A stretch of DNA of 64,000 nucleotides from Lycium barbarum (lineage: Eukaryota > Streptophyta > Magnoliopsida > Solanales > Solanaceae). Under the pieces are notes generated by a model. It ran no database searches. It saw only the letters and a list, made by a program, of their open reading frames with translations, and had not been told where the DNA came from. The stretch is taken from positions 93,832,321 to 93,896,320 of the forward strand of contig NC_083341.1 of NCBI RefSeq assembly GCF_019175385.1, in the 5' to 3' direction. Below, in pieces: positions 11,291 through 24,200 of this stretch. The translations under genes were made by a program, and so were the position numbers. The stretch's first letter is position 1. Every line of letters begins with the position of its first letter.

Positions 11291-11459
11291 AGTCGGCCAA
11301 ATTTCAGTGGAACGATGCTTGTGAGCGTACTTTCCAGGAGTTGAGGGACAGATTAACCTCAGCTCCAATCTTAACACTTCTAAAAGGGCCAGATGGTTAT
11401 GTTGTGTACTGTGATACTTCCGGCGTTTGGTTAGGATGCGTGTTAATGCAGTACGGTAG
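11291..11459 (+). pseudogene. RNase H of element B, first part
   Basis: KFQWNDACERTFQELRD leads to the first catalytic block VVYCDTSGVWLGCVLMQYG, where the frame is cut by solo LTR I. TSD GGTAG is at 11455-11459. The domain resumes at 14533. Confidence 0.85.
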
Positions 11460-11803
11460 TGTTATAGCCCGTATTTTGTGCGTTCGGATAATTCGAGATA
11501 ATTGCGAGAAGTTAAGGACGAGACAATTTTCCAAAATTATTTTAAGGAACAAGTTGTTTATTAGTATGGAAATATTGTGGAAGGCTAGGGAAAAATGGGA
11601 ATTTAAAAAAAAATGGTCATGAAGTTACTATGGCCGTGTGGCATGTGAGGGAGTGTATGTCCACATTTTTATTTAATGGAGTTAAATTATGTAAATAGAC
11701 CAAAGCTTGCATAAGAAGACAATTAGTCTTCTTTGTTTATTTTTAAGAAGTTTCAAGAAAAAAGGAGAAGAGGTCCATGTGTCTACTTGATATTGGAAGG
11801 AAC

Positions 11804-11828
11804 TATATATATATATATATATATATAT
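11804..11828. repeat. (TA)n microsatellite
   Basis: Uninterrupted TA dinucleotides within solo LTR I, in the probable promoter/leader part. Confidence 0.9.
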
Positions 11829-13463
11829 GATCAAGTGTAGAGAAATCCATATATTTTCATCTCCCCACAACTTAAGAAACTTAGAAGAAAAAAAAGGGAT
11901 AGCATTCGGCCAACCATGGCCAAATCTTGGTCCATGGAAATTGAACACAAAAAATTATTTCTTCTAGCAATTCAACTAATTGGAAGGTCCTCTTTAACAT
12001 GGAGAGGTTGTTGAAGCAAGCAAACCATTCATTTGTACAATTTCAATCCTAGCTGAGAAAGAAGATGAGTGGGAGAAAGGTATGTGTTCAACCCTCTTTT
12101 ACATGTGTTATGAATGATTTATGTAAGTTGGAGTATGTGGAATGGATGAAATTCATGAAATATGAATGTGTTGGGTGATGGCCGAATAGGGGTGGTATTG
12201 TGAAGATATGATAAATTGATTTTATTTAGTATTTTGATTGTTATAGTTGTGGATTCCATAATAAAAATGGAGATTTGATGGCTTGAAATGAAGTTGTAAT
12301 TGTTGTGGGAGTGTTGAAGAATTTAATTTGACATTAGTATAGTTTCTTGCAATTATGAGAATGAAGTTATTAATGCATAGACTGTTATTATAGTTCATGA
12401 ATTTGGAAGGAAAGAATGTGTTGTTGTTGGTTATGTTGAGTTGAGAAGGATTCGGGTAGTAGGTATAATTCATGAACTTGAAAGAAGGAAATGTGTCGCT
12501 ATTGTTCTTGTTGAATTTGGAAGGTTTCGGGTGAAGTGGTATGTTGGTTGGGTTGTTTGAACATTATGTGAATTGTTTGAAAGTTCTTGAACCATGTTAG
12601 AATATATTTTGGATTGGTTGTCGAAGTTGTTAGTATGGTGGTTGGTATTGTTGTTGATAATTTGGCCGAGTTAAATTCTCGGATTGTTGTTGATAATTTG
12701 GCCGAGTTAGATTCACGGGGATGGTGTATTTACAGGGGAAATGCTGTCGAAATTTCGGCAGATTATGAATGAATTCATTTGAAGAACTAAAGCAAGTGTA
12801 TGACGACGAATCTAATGATTGTCTGGATTCTTTTTTAATGTAGACTAGCAAGCTTGGATAAATACGCATAGCTAATAGGACGTGGAGCAGGTATGTAAGG
12901 CTTACCCTTTCTTTCTTTTGGCATGTCCTAGAACTCAGTAAGGTGTGACATGACACGCACTTTGGGGTAAGTCTACTCTTTGATTCCGAGCATGGTTATA
13001 ATGCTTATTCTCTTTTGTCATGAGCATGTTTCATATGGTTGAGTCTATTTTATGATTAAGAAATGAATAAGCTACTTTATATGGTTTGGATATGTATCCA
13101 TGATTCCGAAGCTCCGTTTGATATGTTTCCGAGTTTGTCTATGATTCTTATTCACTTTTGATATGAGTACGCTCGATATAGTTGAGCTTATTATATGATT
13201 GAATAACGAGACGAGCATAAAGAATTCTGTTTCTAAATGAGTTCTGTAAGTTTTAATGTCCCTAACTTTCGTAAAAGATCTTGGATTTGCTTTGAAACGT
13301 TCGTAAAAGTTTTGTGGTAAAAATGTCTGTAACTTCCTCATACTAACTCGGATTGACCCGAAACATGTTTATGATCCTTCAAATGTCGGTAAGTGTACGT
13401 ATCTATCGAGTCTCGATTTATGTGCATATGGTTTCACACTATTCTTTTCATGCAAGTCTCAGT

Positions 13464-13905
13464 ATGTCCTCCACTGCGTCCCGGGCCAGGGTATGTTCTC
13501 GTGCGTACTTCTCTGCATTGTTCACCGCGTCCCTCTCACTTGCGGGCCGGGGCATGTTATATATGATATGATGACATTATGATATGATGACGGGGTGGTG
13601 GCCAGGATGGCATATGATGACTCTGTTCACCGCGTCCCGCAAAAGAGGGCCGGGGCATGTTATATGCAAATATGATACATGATGATGACATACATGATTT
13701 CATTCACTGCGTCTCTCAATGGAGGGCCGGGGCACGTTACATGCATATATGATACATGGCTTTGGCATATTTGATCTCATTCACCGCGTCCCTCAATGGA
13801 GGGTCGGGGCACGTTATATGCATATATGATATATGGTAATGACATGTATGAGTTTACTCACCGCGTCCCTCACTAGAGGGCCGGGGCACATTATATGATA
13901 TATGT
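13464..13905. repeat. ~75-77-bp tandem repeats in solo LTR I
   Basis: About six units, each with CACCGCGTCCCTCA-type sequence, GAGGGCCGGGGCA and TTATATGCATATATGATA. Unit starts fall near 13464, 13519, 13622, 13699, 13776 and 13853. Each has a CCCTC...GAGGG self-complementary core. Shorter versions occur in solo LTRs G and H. Confidence 0.8.
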
Positions 13906-14069
13906 TATACAATGAAGGTATACATGATTTTCATTTATGATTTACGATGACATACTTGATTTTCATTTAAAAAAGCAAGTGTTTTGATGTTTAAAAGGGT
14001 CATACTTGATTCTGGTAAATCTCTGTTTCAGTTATGATCTCCTTTTCTGTATTCCATGCCTTACATGCT

Positions 14070-14106
14070 CAGTACATTTTCCGTACTGACCCCCTTTCTT
14101 CGGGGG
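14070..14106 (+). other. Paired-hairpin module, solo LTR I
   Basis: CAGTAC-ATTTTCC-GTACTG (14070-14088), then CCCCC-TTTCTTC-GGGGG (14090-14106). The second stem is all C:G, where B has GTCCA/TGGAC, with a similar TTTCTT loop. Confidence 0.75.
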
Positions 14107-14527
14107 CTGCGTTTCATGCCACGCAGGTACACCCAGACGAGTAAAGGAAATTACCAGAAGATGTTCCAGCGGGATTGGCGAGCTCCACTTCCTTCTGGAG
14201 TATTGCCGAGTCGGAGTTTGTATGTTATGATTTCTGATTGAAGTTAGAGACTTTGCAGACAGAGTCGTGGTTATAAGATGTCAGTTTTGTAAGCGGCTCC
14301 ATCAGCCGATGTGTCTTTATGTATTATGTTATGGATTCCATAAGATTACAGATCTGGTTTGATTTGAGAACGATAGAAGAAAGATTTTGAAAGCTTACTA
14401 TGTATTTTGCTTTTATTTGATTTCAGAGTCCGAAGAGATTATGTGTGTGATAAGAGTCTGTGGGTTCGCTCGGCTCCGGATATGGGGTCGGGTGCCCATC
14501 ACACCCTAGGGAGATTAGGGTGTGACA

Positions 14528-14820
14528 GGTAGAGTTATTGCTTATGCTTCAAGACAACTGCGGAAACATGAAAAGAACTATCCAACTCATGATCTCAAAT
14601 TGGTTGCGGTTATTCATGCATTGAAAATGTGGAGACATTACTTGTATGGAGTGCATGTCGATGTTTATACAGATCATAAGAGCCTTCAGTACATTTTCAA
14701 ACAGAGGGAGTTAAATCTGCGGCAGAGGCGGTGGTTAGAATTATTGAAAGACTATGATGTGAATATTTTGTACCACCCCGGAAAAGCGAATGTAGTAGCC
14801 GATGTGCTTAGCCGCCGATC
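14528..14820 (+). pseudogene. RNase H of element B, second part
   Basis: The frame resumes after the [23 protein letters not shown], then DLKLVAVIHALK, VYTDHKSLQYIF and ADVLSRR at 14797-14817. The residue after DL is Lys where gypsy RNase H normally has the catalytic Glu (DLEL); element C keeps Glu. A G-to-A change (GAA to AAA) explains it. An open frame seems to start at 14522 only because it reads through the tail of solo LTR I. Confidence 0.88.
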
Positions 14821-16420
14821 AATGGGCAGTTTATGTGAAGTTCCTGCGGAAAAGAAAGAGATGGTTCACGAGCTCCATAAATTAGCTAATCTTGGAGTAC
14901 GTGTAATTGATTCGGGTAGTGCAGGGATTAGCATTAATGATCCCACAGTCTCGTCCTTGAACATGAAAGTGAAAGAGCATCAGTATGAAGATCCTAAGCT
15001 GTGCCATTACAGAGACATATCTCATGAAAAAGAGAAGTCTCCATTTGAAGTTTCCACGGATGGAATTCTTAGATACCGAAGCAGGCTATGTGTGCCGATT
15101 GTGGCAGAATTGCGCCGACAAATTCTAGAAGAAGCCCATTGTTCTCGGTATTCTATTCACCCAGGTGCCACCAAGATGTATCATGATCTTAAACTAATAT
15201 ATTGGTGGGATGGCATGAAGAGAGACATAGCAGAATTTGTAGCTCAGTGTCCAAATTGCCAACAAGTAAAAGTCGAACATCAAAAGCCAGGAGGATTATT
15301 GCAAGCAATGGAAATACCTACTTGGAAATGGGAGGTGATCAATATGGATTTTATTGTGGGATTACCCCGTTCCCGAGACAAGTATGATTCCATATGGGTG
15401 ATTGTGGACAGACTCACGAAAGCAGCTCATTTTCTTCCGGTTAGAACTACCTACTCAGCAGAAGATTATGCGAGATTGTATCTCAAAGAAATTGTGCGAC
15501 TTCATGGTATTCCACTATCCATTATCACAGATAGAGGATCACAATTTACAGCCAAGTTCTGGAAGTCTTTCCAAGAAGGATTGGGTACTCAAGTAAGGCT
15601 CAGCACGACATTCCATCCGCAAACTGATGGGCAAGCCGAACGTACTATACAAACCTTGGAAGATATGCTACGAGCATGTGTGCTGGATTTCGGTGGTAGT
15701 TGGGACAATCACTTATCCCTTATTGAATTTGCATACAACAATAGTTATCATTCCAGTATTCAGATGGCTCCGTATGAAGCATTATATGGAAGGAAGTGTA
15801 GATCCCCGATCGGATGGTTTGAAATAGGAGAACTGCAGTTAATAGGCCCTGAATTGGTTCAACAAGCGGTAGAAAAAGTCAAGGTGATCCGAGATCGATT
15901 GTTGACAGCCCAAAGTCGCCAAAAGTCTTATGAGGACAATTGTCGACGGGACTTGGAATTTCAGGTTGATGATTGGGTATTTTTAAAAGTGTCGCCCATG
16001 AAAGGGGTGATGAGATTTGGTAAGAAAGGGAAGTTGAGTCCCCAATACATTGGACCCTATAGAATTACCCGCAAGGTGGGTCATGTAGCCTATGGATTGG
16101 ACTTACCCTCAGAACTTGAATCAGTCCATCCAGTCTTTCATGTCTCGATGCTCCACAGATGTGTTGGAGATCCTACGAGGATTGTTCCGATTGATGATGT
16201 CCAAGTGACAGAAAAGCTAGCATATGAAGAAGTGCCCATTGTCATTCTAGACAGGCAATACGGAGACTTCGAAGTAAGGAAGTAGCTTCGGTCAAAGTCT
16301 TGTGGCGAAACAACAACCGGGAACAAATGACTTGGGAAGCAGAAGAGAGTATGAAGTCCAAGTATCCGCACTTATTCCAACCCCCAGGAGATATTCAAGA
16401 TGAAACGCCAATAATATAAG
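14821..16420 (+). pseudogene. Integrase of element B with chromodomain-like C-terminus
   Basis: HHCC zinc finger (HCSRYSIHPGATKMYHDL then CPNCQQVK, 15138-15270). The catalytic core has all three acids: NMDFIVGLP, ITDRGSQF and GQAERTIQ. C-terminal GKLSPQYIGPYRITRK and VFHVSMLHRC follow. The long open frame ends at 16285 through a frameshift after ILDRQ; the chromodomain-like end ([26 protein letters not shown]) continues in another frame to about 16420. It would insert the cDNA; the core is the best-preserved part of B. Confidence 0.92.
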
Positions 16421-16578
16421 GTATGTATGCTTACTTTTCATCCTTTTGGTCGTGTGTGGCCCTGTGAGGAAATGTTATTATGGGTTGTTGTGGCAGGATG
16501 GTAGTGCCATATTACAGGGGAAACTCTGGTGAAATTTTCGTAGAATTCCTGAGTGTTTAACATTCGAGGACGAATGTT

Positions 16579-16595
16579 CCAAAAGGGGCGAAGAA
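16579..16595 (+). other. Polypurine tract of element B
   Basis: CCAAAAGGGGCGAAGAA immediately precedes the 3' LTR. A dyad CATTCGAGGACGAATG lies just upstream, as in A and E. Confidence 0.75.
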
Positions 16596-16936
16596 TGTTA
16601 CACCTTGGAAAAATCCCCGTTAATGTACAGTGAATAGGCTAGTAAGGAACACGAGGTATACGATGATTTGGGTAAGTAATAAATAGCATTTGATGGTCCT
16701 AATCGAGATTCAAAGACATGTGACAAAAAGGAAGAAGTTTGGCAAAGAAAGTAAAGGATATGTTATGTGTCGGGTAGGAATTATGAGTGACAAGCTAATG
16801 ATGGCATAATGATGTCTTAGACAGGGGTGATAAAGTCCCTTATATTGGTATTTAGGTGTTAAAAAAGTGTCAAGAAGATTCCATAAGGATCAAAGATCAA
16901 ACGAGTAGACGAGAATGAAAACGAAACAACTAGGCA

Positions 16937-17086
16937 CTACACGGCCAAACATACGGACCGTATAAATTATACTGGCTGTATGTGAGGCCGTATAATAAGC
17001 CAAGAGGGACACAACTCTCTGGACCAAACATACAGACACACATACAGTCCATATAAAATGTACGGACCGTATGTTGGTCCGTATAA
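16937..17086. promoter_or_regulatory. Palindrome cluster, B 3' LTR (partly decayed)
   Basis: Same order as 6091-6240, but several CG pairs have decayed to CA or TG, breaking symmetry. CATACGGACCGTATAA and GTACGGACCGTATG remain perfect. Confidence 0.6.
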
Positions 17087-18730
17087 GTTGGTCGGGACAA
17101 CTTTCAATTTAATATAAGGGACCCTTTCTCATTTCATTTCATTTCATTTCCACTCTCTACACTTCAAGAAACCTCTAGAATATTATCCATCATTCATCCA
17201 TAAGAATTCAAGGCAAAACCAAGATTAAAAACACCAAATCCATGAAACAAGTGTATGAAACCTAGCCAAAGTTCTTCTACACCAAGAAAACTCAAGGTGA
17301 GAGAAATAGGGTTTTGGTGCTAGAAGAGTATTTCCATTCAAGGCTTGTTCATCCATCATCTAAGGTAAGTTTCATGACCATACCATGTTGTTTAAGGTAT
17401 TGGAAGGCTAAGACACTTGAATTGTAGAAAGACATAGAAAATGGGCCATAAATGAGTGAATAGTGTCATTGTTGAATAGTGGTTGGGATGAATGATGAAT
17501 GTTGGTATGTTGCGATTGTGAATACATTATAAATGACATTTAGACTATGGAATAGGTATTATATGTGAGAAAACGTGATAGGGAGTCATAACCATAATTG
17601 TGGAGAAATTGAAGGGAAATGGTGAATTATGGTAAATGTAGATAAATGACGATTGTCGTGTGCGACATTGTGAATGTTGATATGAACGTTTGGGAGTTGA
17701 TATAGAACATGAGAAAAGTAGTATAAACAAAGGAAGTACTGCCCAATTTTCTCTAGCGTTAGTAAGTCCGTTCTTATAACTGTTAGCTAATGTCGATACA
17801 AATTCTCTTGAAGGTAGAACGTGTGCATTAAAGGAGAACAAGCAAGCGATAGATTAGTTAAACGACAAAGGTATGTAAGGCTAATCCCTTCCTTCAAAGG
17901 CATGAATCTTCCAAGTTTTTCCACGATCCTCCTATATGATAGAGCTTATGAGTTCGTAAATATACCAAACTACATTCGAGCATGATAATGATGATGATGA
18001 GTTAAAGTATAGAGATTCGAGAGTTCATGGTATGATGATCCGATAACGTTAATGATGTCATTATTGTTAACACTCACCTTACACACTATTTCCTTCAAGT
18101 TGAGGAAGAATACTCATAAATGTTCATAATATAATCGGGGGTTCATGACCTTACGTCACCCCGACATAGCCATGGTTTCCTTCAAAATCTAATGTATGCT
18201 CCTAATGATAAATGTGAATGATACTAAGTCATGATATGTCTATAAGATGATCAATAATGCTAGCCTGTAATATGCCTATGTTATGTATGAAAATGCCAAG
18301 CTATGATAAGATTATGATATGTTCATGAGATGTGTAATAATGATGGGTTATGATTGACTATCTGATGATACAATTCCACCGTGCCTAAATGGCTAGGCAT
18401 GTCACCGCCAAGGCGAGCTGCATATGATTCCACCATGCCTAAATGGCCGGACATGTCACCGCTAAGGCGGGCTGCTATGTTTACACCAAGCCTAGAGGGC
18501 CGGGCATGATCACCACTAGTGGGCGGCATACGATGGTTACCCGGACGCGGGTTAACAATGAGAATTATGATATGATGATATATGTGATGGGATGACATAT
18601 GTACCATGATTATATAAATATACGATATGTGTACGAAAAGTATTCACCTATAAAACTCATGCAGGTTATATATTTCTCTTGTGGCTCATGATCCTTCTGT
18701 TATATTTATTTCATTCTTGTCTTACATACT

Positions 18731-18768
18731 CAGTACAATGTTCGTACTGACGTCCATTTTCTTTGGAC
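18731..18768 (+). other. Paired-hairpin module, B 3' LTR
   Basis: CAGTAC-AATGTTC-GTACTG then GTCCA-TTTTCTT-TGGAC; both stems are intact although this LTR has accumulated many other changes. Confidence 0.7.
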
Positions 18769-19192
18769 GTTGTGTTCATGCCCACAGGTAGACAGGGAGG
18801 CGAGCTTGATCCAGACTCGTAGGAGCTGATAGCTGATTGAAAGCACTCCTTTGTTCCGGAGGTGCTTGATTATTCTTTTGTGTATATTTGTATATGTTGG
18901 GCATGACGGGGTCCTGACCCGTCCTTATGTCTAGTACTCCAGTAGAGGCTCGTAGATGCGCAGTGTGGGTGATGTGGTCTCATGAGGTTTCTACTATGTA
19001 TATATATTATTTTGATGGCCGAAGGGCTAAAGTATATAAAAGTATTCATGTTTTCAAATGAAAGATGATTTTCTTATAATTTGGGTATGAAATTGATAAA
19101 GGAATGTTGAATGAGTATAATGAGTAATAGAACCAGCAGTGCTCGGTGGTTAGCCCCGGGTACCCATCACGGCCCCTAGCTAGGTCATGGCA

Positions 19193-19794
19193 GTGGAAGT
19201 CCAGCCTTTGACCATTGAGGATCAGGAGCTTGTTGGGAGGTTCCTGAAGATAGAGCTGCCCAAGTTCTTTGGCTTGCATAGTGAGGATGCTTATGAGTTA
19301 ATTATGGAGATGCATGAGAGGCTCTATAAGACGCGTATTGTGGAGTTTCATGGGGTTGATTATGTGTCATTTCAGTTTCGCGGCGACGCAAAGACTTGGT
19401 GGAGGACTTTTATTGAGAGCAGACCCGTTGGTGCACCTCTACTTACTTTGACCTAGTTCCATCAGACTTTCTTGGAGAAGTACATGTCACGTGCTTTGGG
19501 GGATGAGCGTTGAGATGAGTTCCTTCATTTGTGATAGCGAAGTATGACCGTGTCAGAGTATGAGGCCAGATTTCTATTTTTGGATAGGTATGCTGCTCAG
19601 TTGCTTCCCATGAAGGAGGAGAGGGTTCGCAGGTTTGCTGGTGGACTTGTATATCCCTCGATATTTCTTGTCTTCAGTTGGTGGCCTTGGGATCTTCGTT
19701 CTAGACGGTTGTTGATCATGTTGTGGGTGTTGAGTCTGCCAAGACTCAATCTTTGAGGGAGTCCAGTGAGAAGAGGCCACGTCATCTTGGTGGT
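19193..19794 (+). pseudogene. Gag capsid region of element C (piece 2)
   Basis: It continues piece 1 after removing B. Capsid-type sequence includes GRFLKIELPKFFGLHSEDAY, FQFRGDAKTWWRTF and SEYEARFLFLDRYAAQLLP with RRFAGGL. Stops occur at LTLT-stop (19454-19456), at 19512 and in EFLHL-stop, and frames shift near 19660. The piece ends at RHLGG, where solo LTR J begins. Confidence 0.85.
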
Positions 19795-21200
19795 TGTTGA
19801 CACCTAATTTTTGATCTCCCATAATTTGTTTTGATTTTATCAAAGTACTTAAATTTAAATGGGATAACACAAGTTTTCATTTTTTCTGAAAAAAGGGCAT
19901 CAAATCAAAATGGTTTTATAAACTATGCAAATAATGTTTACCACTTTTATTTGGTAAAATATTTTCCTATAATACACCATTTAGTAATTTTTTGACAGCA
20001 ATTAATTATGCATTTTAGCAATTCTAATCAGAAAATAGTTAATTATTTAATTTGCTCAAATTATCAGAAACTAAACAGCAAATATTTATCCCAATTTTAA
20101 TTCAAGGAAAATTGATTGATTAAAATGAAGTAGTCATTTATGCCCCATTGTTTTTATTTCTACACAATCATTTATGTGGGAAATTTTCAAATTAATCATA
20201 AATTAATTATGGTTAATATTTAGGGGGCCTGCTTATTATGTGTTTAATTATGGCTACGATTGAAATAGTCAATTAATTAGTCAAATAGAGCCATGATTGA
20301 AGTAACAAATTCATTGTTTGATTCAATTAAGGCCATGCTTGTGAATTCATAATTTTATAAAAATCAATCGTGTTTTGTTAATTGGTTGTTTAACTTTGAT
20401 TAAATTGTTCAATAATCAATCTTTTTTCCTTACTCTTTAATTCGCATTTTTTCTTTCTTTTCTTTATATGTATGCATTAATATTACTTATTAATTCACCC
20501 GCCTATTATGTGTATATACATATGATATGTATGCACATTTATATAATATAAATAAGTATATGCATAGGCATATCATATATATACACATGGGCATATCGGG
20601 TTAGGGCTGCCCCTATTTCCTTTAAATGGACCGAGTCCAGCCTAACTAAGCCAGACCCGGCCCAAAGTGATAAACGATTAAGGGGAAAGGCCCCTCTTTC
20701 TCTTCAGTTGAAGGCAAACGAAGCCTTAGAAGGGTTTTAAGGGTTTCTTTAACAGAAACCCTATACCGCCGCAGGGCTACCCTCTCTCTCCTATCGTCAC
20801 TTCCGCCATTTTTGGCAAGGTTGCAGGCTGGGTAAGGTCTTTACAGATGTGGTTCGGTCAATTTTAGGTAAGACATTTATTGCCTCCTCTGATTTTTACC
20901 TATCTTTACCCAAACGAGGTGTTATCTCGTCCTTGTAGCGTGCTTTTCTCTATTTTTGTGAGCGTTGAACGTTTGTATTCTGAAAAACTTTAATTGATTT
21001 TGGTCATTTGTGATTTTTGAATCTCGATCTGCTATTGGTTTGTTTGAAACCTAAATATCGACTTCTTGAAAGCACAAATCTGACCCTTCGTTGATTTTTA
21101 TGTTGAATCCTAACCCTCCAAAATGGATGTGAGGAGGAAACCACATGGAGGGGAGTTATCCCACATCGAACAAAAGGGGTTTTTGAAATTCTGGGTTTCT

Positions 21201-21210
21201 CTATTTAAAG
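21201..21210 (+). promoter_or_regulatory. Possible TATA box of LTR J
   Basis: CTATTTAAAG lies downstream of GTTATCCCACATCG-type sequence and upstream of a purine/pyrimidine-biased leader. Motif evidence only. Confidence 0.35.
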
Positions 21211-24200
21211 GGGGCCTATTTGCTTGTTGAAAAGGGGAAAAATATTTCTTCTGAAAATATATTGTTTCAGACTCGAAACACTTAAGGATTTCATTCAAAA
21301 ATCTGATTGAAGTCTTTTTAAGAAGTTTCTGAGTCCAGTAAAAAAAAAAATTAAAAAAGGAAAGGGGAAACTCTTTTCTTTGTTTGTGTTTTGTTGAGTT
21401 CTGTGGCTTGAGTTTGGGGTTTGGAGGCATAAATCCTCAAGTTTAAATCTCGACTAAAGGGCTGCACTCGCAAAAGGTAACCTCTTTCCATTTATTTTAT
21501 TATAAGTATGAAGTTGTTAGTTTAGTTATCTTCTATGTGTTATTTATGTCTATCATGTTTGGTTTGGTTAAGCTAGTTTTCTCTTGTTTTTTTTTTCTTC
21601 TCATTTTAGTCATGTGCTTAATGCTTATAAGATTATTAGTTAGTTGTCTTTCCCTGTTGTTTATGTCTTTTCCTGTTGTTTATGTCTGTTTGAGTTCATT
21701 CTCTTGCTTTCTTGTTTTAGTCAGATGTCTGTTGTTTTTATGTGGTGATTAGCTAGAACAGCTTAGTTTTTCTTTCATTTTGTTTGGTTGATTTATAAGC
21801 CATCAGTTGTCTAAACTAAAGGGGACTCTGTTTAAATGTGGTTTTGGTGATGAAAATTGTTGCCTCCTCAGATTTTAAATGATAAAGGGGAAACAGTTTA
21901 GGTAAGGGGACTTGAAGTTCACTAATAAAGGGTTCATATAGGGTAAAAGGGATTAATGGTTTGTTGATGTGATGATTTGTGTGATAAGAGTTCATATGAA
22001 GGATGCTAGGCCTAGTTAATAAATCTTTTAAAAGTTCATGTTTAAATCCTTTAAGAACCTGGTAGATTTGTGAACATGATAGCTGATTGATTAGACTATG
22101 ATGAAGTATGACCTTATGTAATGACTTACATGTTTGAATGATAGCTGGTTTTCTAAAGTACTCTGCCTGTTTTGCTATCTCATCTCTAAAAATGGAAAGG
22201 CATGTGTTATGTGAGATATGCCCTGCCCTGATTAGTTCACTTAGATTTCTCTTGAATCATGTTTAGCTTAAAAAGGAAAGAGAAGGATTGAAATGTGTAT
22301 GAATGAACATAGAGTGTAGAGTCATTCTTGGGCTAGATCGATTCTGTGCAATATGCTTGATCCTACTTGGTTGAGTATAAGAGGTTTATTTTTCTTGTTT
22401 TGAACCAACCTGCTGATATGTGATTTATAGCTGATGTTATCTGTTGTTAGGCCCACTGGTTTAGTTGTTTCCTACCAAGTTTAGATCTATCTTCCCTTTT
22501 TGGTAAAAATTAGCACATAGTATAAGTGGTTGTGATGAAGTGGCTTGAGGCAAGTATTGTGTTTTCTTGTGTCTTCTAAAACTTATTTATGGAAAGGATT
22601 AGTCTAGATTGTATCATACATTACTTATTTTCAAAATCTGGAAGTATGTTTACCTTTTGGACTCTGCAATCTATTGAATGTGACACCTAGGCTATGGCAG
22701 TCTGTGGGTGGCACATTTTTATACTACTCTTTAAAATTGGAACTTCTTAAAATGGACTAGGGAAGGGGTATTTCTGCCACCTCTTCCTTTTGAATGATCC
22801 AGTGTTAATGTTAATTGCTTTTTAAAAGGATATGGTATTTTGAAGGTCTTAAGTTGGTCTTGTTACTTGAACTTCTGGATTGATGAAATCCTGGTTGCAT
22901 TAAGAATGATAAGTAAAAGAGGAATAGACCTTTTAAAAAAGAAGGTAGAATGAGTCTTGTTAAGTCATATAAGTTTTAGTGTCCTGAAATTCTGTGATCT
23001 GCTATTAAATACTGCTTTTGCTTACAAACATGAATCCTGAATTGGTGCTTTTTTGGGTTGATTGACTTCACATGATAGTTTTCTACTTGCTACCTGTTGA
23101 TTTATTCTGCTAACTGAAGTCCATGTCTTAATCTCTTTCCCTTCCCTCTTTCCTTAACTCTTTTAGGACTCAGTTGAGTTTGTTTGTTTGTGAACTTGGT
23201 CTTAGGACTTTGCCATCCTATTAACTATGCCCTTTAACTCAGTTCTAGCCTGGTATAACTATGTATGCATATATCCTTTCTCTTGTATATCATCGGGTTT
23301 AGTACAAACATAGGGAAGCAAGTTAGCACTTGGGGATTAAGCTTAAAGCTTTCCCTAATGTCTACCATGCCTGGGATTCATGAAATCCCTTGGATCTTGT
23401 GTGACATTAGGATCAAGGAAGTGAAAGCTTTCCTTTTGGTGCTATTTGGGCATCCCTATAGTTGTGTATACCAATGGTATATCAGATGGAAGAAAAAAAA
23501 TATATACTTATTCTATGAATGAATCTTGTGATTTGTTTCATGTCACTTATGCATTTGGGCTTTGTTTCTTGTTTTCTCATGTTTCTGTTATTACGTGTAG
23601 GCCTTGTGTTGCTGGGCTTATAAATCTTTGAATCATAAATTCGACTTTTTACTTTAGTTCATAAGTATTAATATGTATTCTGCCTGTCTATATATTCTAC
23701 CCAAAGTGATAATCGCTTCAATTTTAATACATTAATATATCATATATCCTTGCACTTAGAATATTTCAGGTATTTTCTAATTTACGTTCCCTTCATCTTT
23801 GCTTGCATGAAAATCCTATGGTTCTGGAGGGGTTCCTACTGCATAAAATTCATTGGGTCAAAGGCCCAATATTCCTCTTGATCGAGTCAGCTAAAAGAAT
23901 GGAAAGGGAAGCTAAATTATTTTGAAGGCCCATCTTTGGGTAAAAATGGACACTGGTGAGCTTGGTAGGCCCACCAGCTCAATTCTCTTCCTTTCTCCCG
24001 TACTTTACATTTATATGTCACGTGTGTATGTAATTGTAAAGACTTGCAAATATTGGAACCCATATGGATGTAGAACTTAGGAAAACGTTTAGTATCTTAG
24101 GAAAGTCACACAAAACACTTCTTTTTTCAAACTCGTTTCATTCTAAACCTTGCATGGTAAAGAATGGTACTTAATATGATTTTGCTAAAGGTTGAAAAAT

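Larger units (their letters stand above)
11460..14527 (+). mobile_element. Solo LTR I (3.07 kb) inside the RNase H of B
   Basis: TGTTATAGCCCGTATTTTG...GGGTGTGACA, flanked by perfect TSD GGTAG (11455-11459 and 14528-14532), with no internal coding region. Blocks: donor-like AAAG/GTATGTG at 12080; GAAATGCTGTCGAAATTTCG near 12738; CAG/GTATGTAAGGCTTACCC at 12891; tandem repeats 13464-13905; hairpin pair 14070-14106; GCAG/GTAC after 14126. The solo state implies LTR-LTR recombination removed the element body. It has no TACGG palindrome cluster, so it is a different LTR family from A, B, E and F. Confidence 0.93.
5749..19192 (+). mobile_element. Element B: complete-ended Ty3/gypsy chromovirus nested in the gag of C
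   Basis: Two LTRs (2598 and 2597 bp), an iMet PBS, gag-PR-RT-RNase H-IN in the usual gypsy order, and a polypurine tract. Flanking bases are GTGGC (5744-5748) and GTGGA (19193-19197), a 4/5 TSD, and they fall inside the C gag frame. Solo LTR I interrupts RNase H. The sampled leader parts of the two LTRs differ at 7 of about 140 positions, so B is old. Frameshifts and stops in gag, PR and RT make it non-coding now. Confidence 0.9.
16596..19192 (+). repeat. 3' LTR of element B
   Basis: TGTTACACC...GGTCATGGCA, colinear with the 5' LTR: palindrome cluster 16937-17086, TATA 17110-17120, donors near 17370 and 17871, modules 18376-18556, hairpins 18731-18768 and CACAG/GTAGAC after 18787. Many differences from the 5' copy are C-to-T or G-to-A, e.g. 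CATACAGTCCATATAA where the 5' copy has CATACGGTCCGTATAA. Confidence 0.92.

Noticed and set aside
13464..13905. Regular repeats resembling a CRISPR array
   Set aside because: Eukaryotic LTR minisatellite: units of ~75 bp diverge along their whole length, with no unique spacers or cas genes.
14522..16285. 587-residue frame looking like an intact gene
   Set aside because: It is the RNase H end and integrase of B; the apparent start is inside the tail of solo LTR I and has no ATG of its own.
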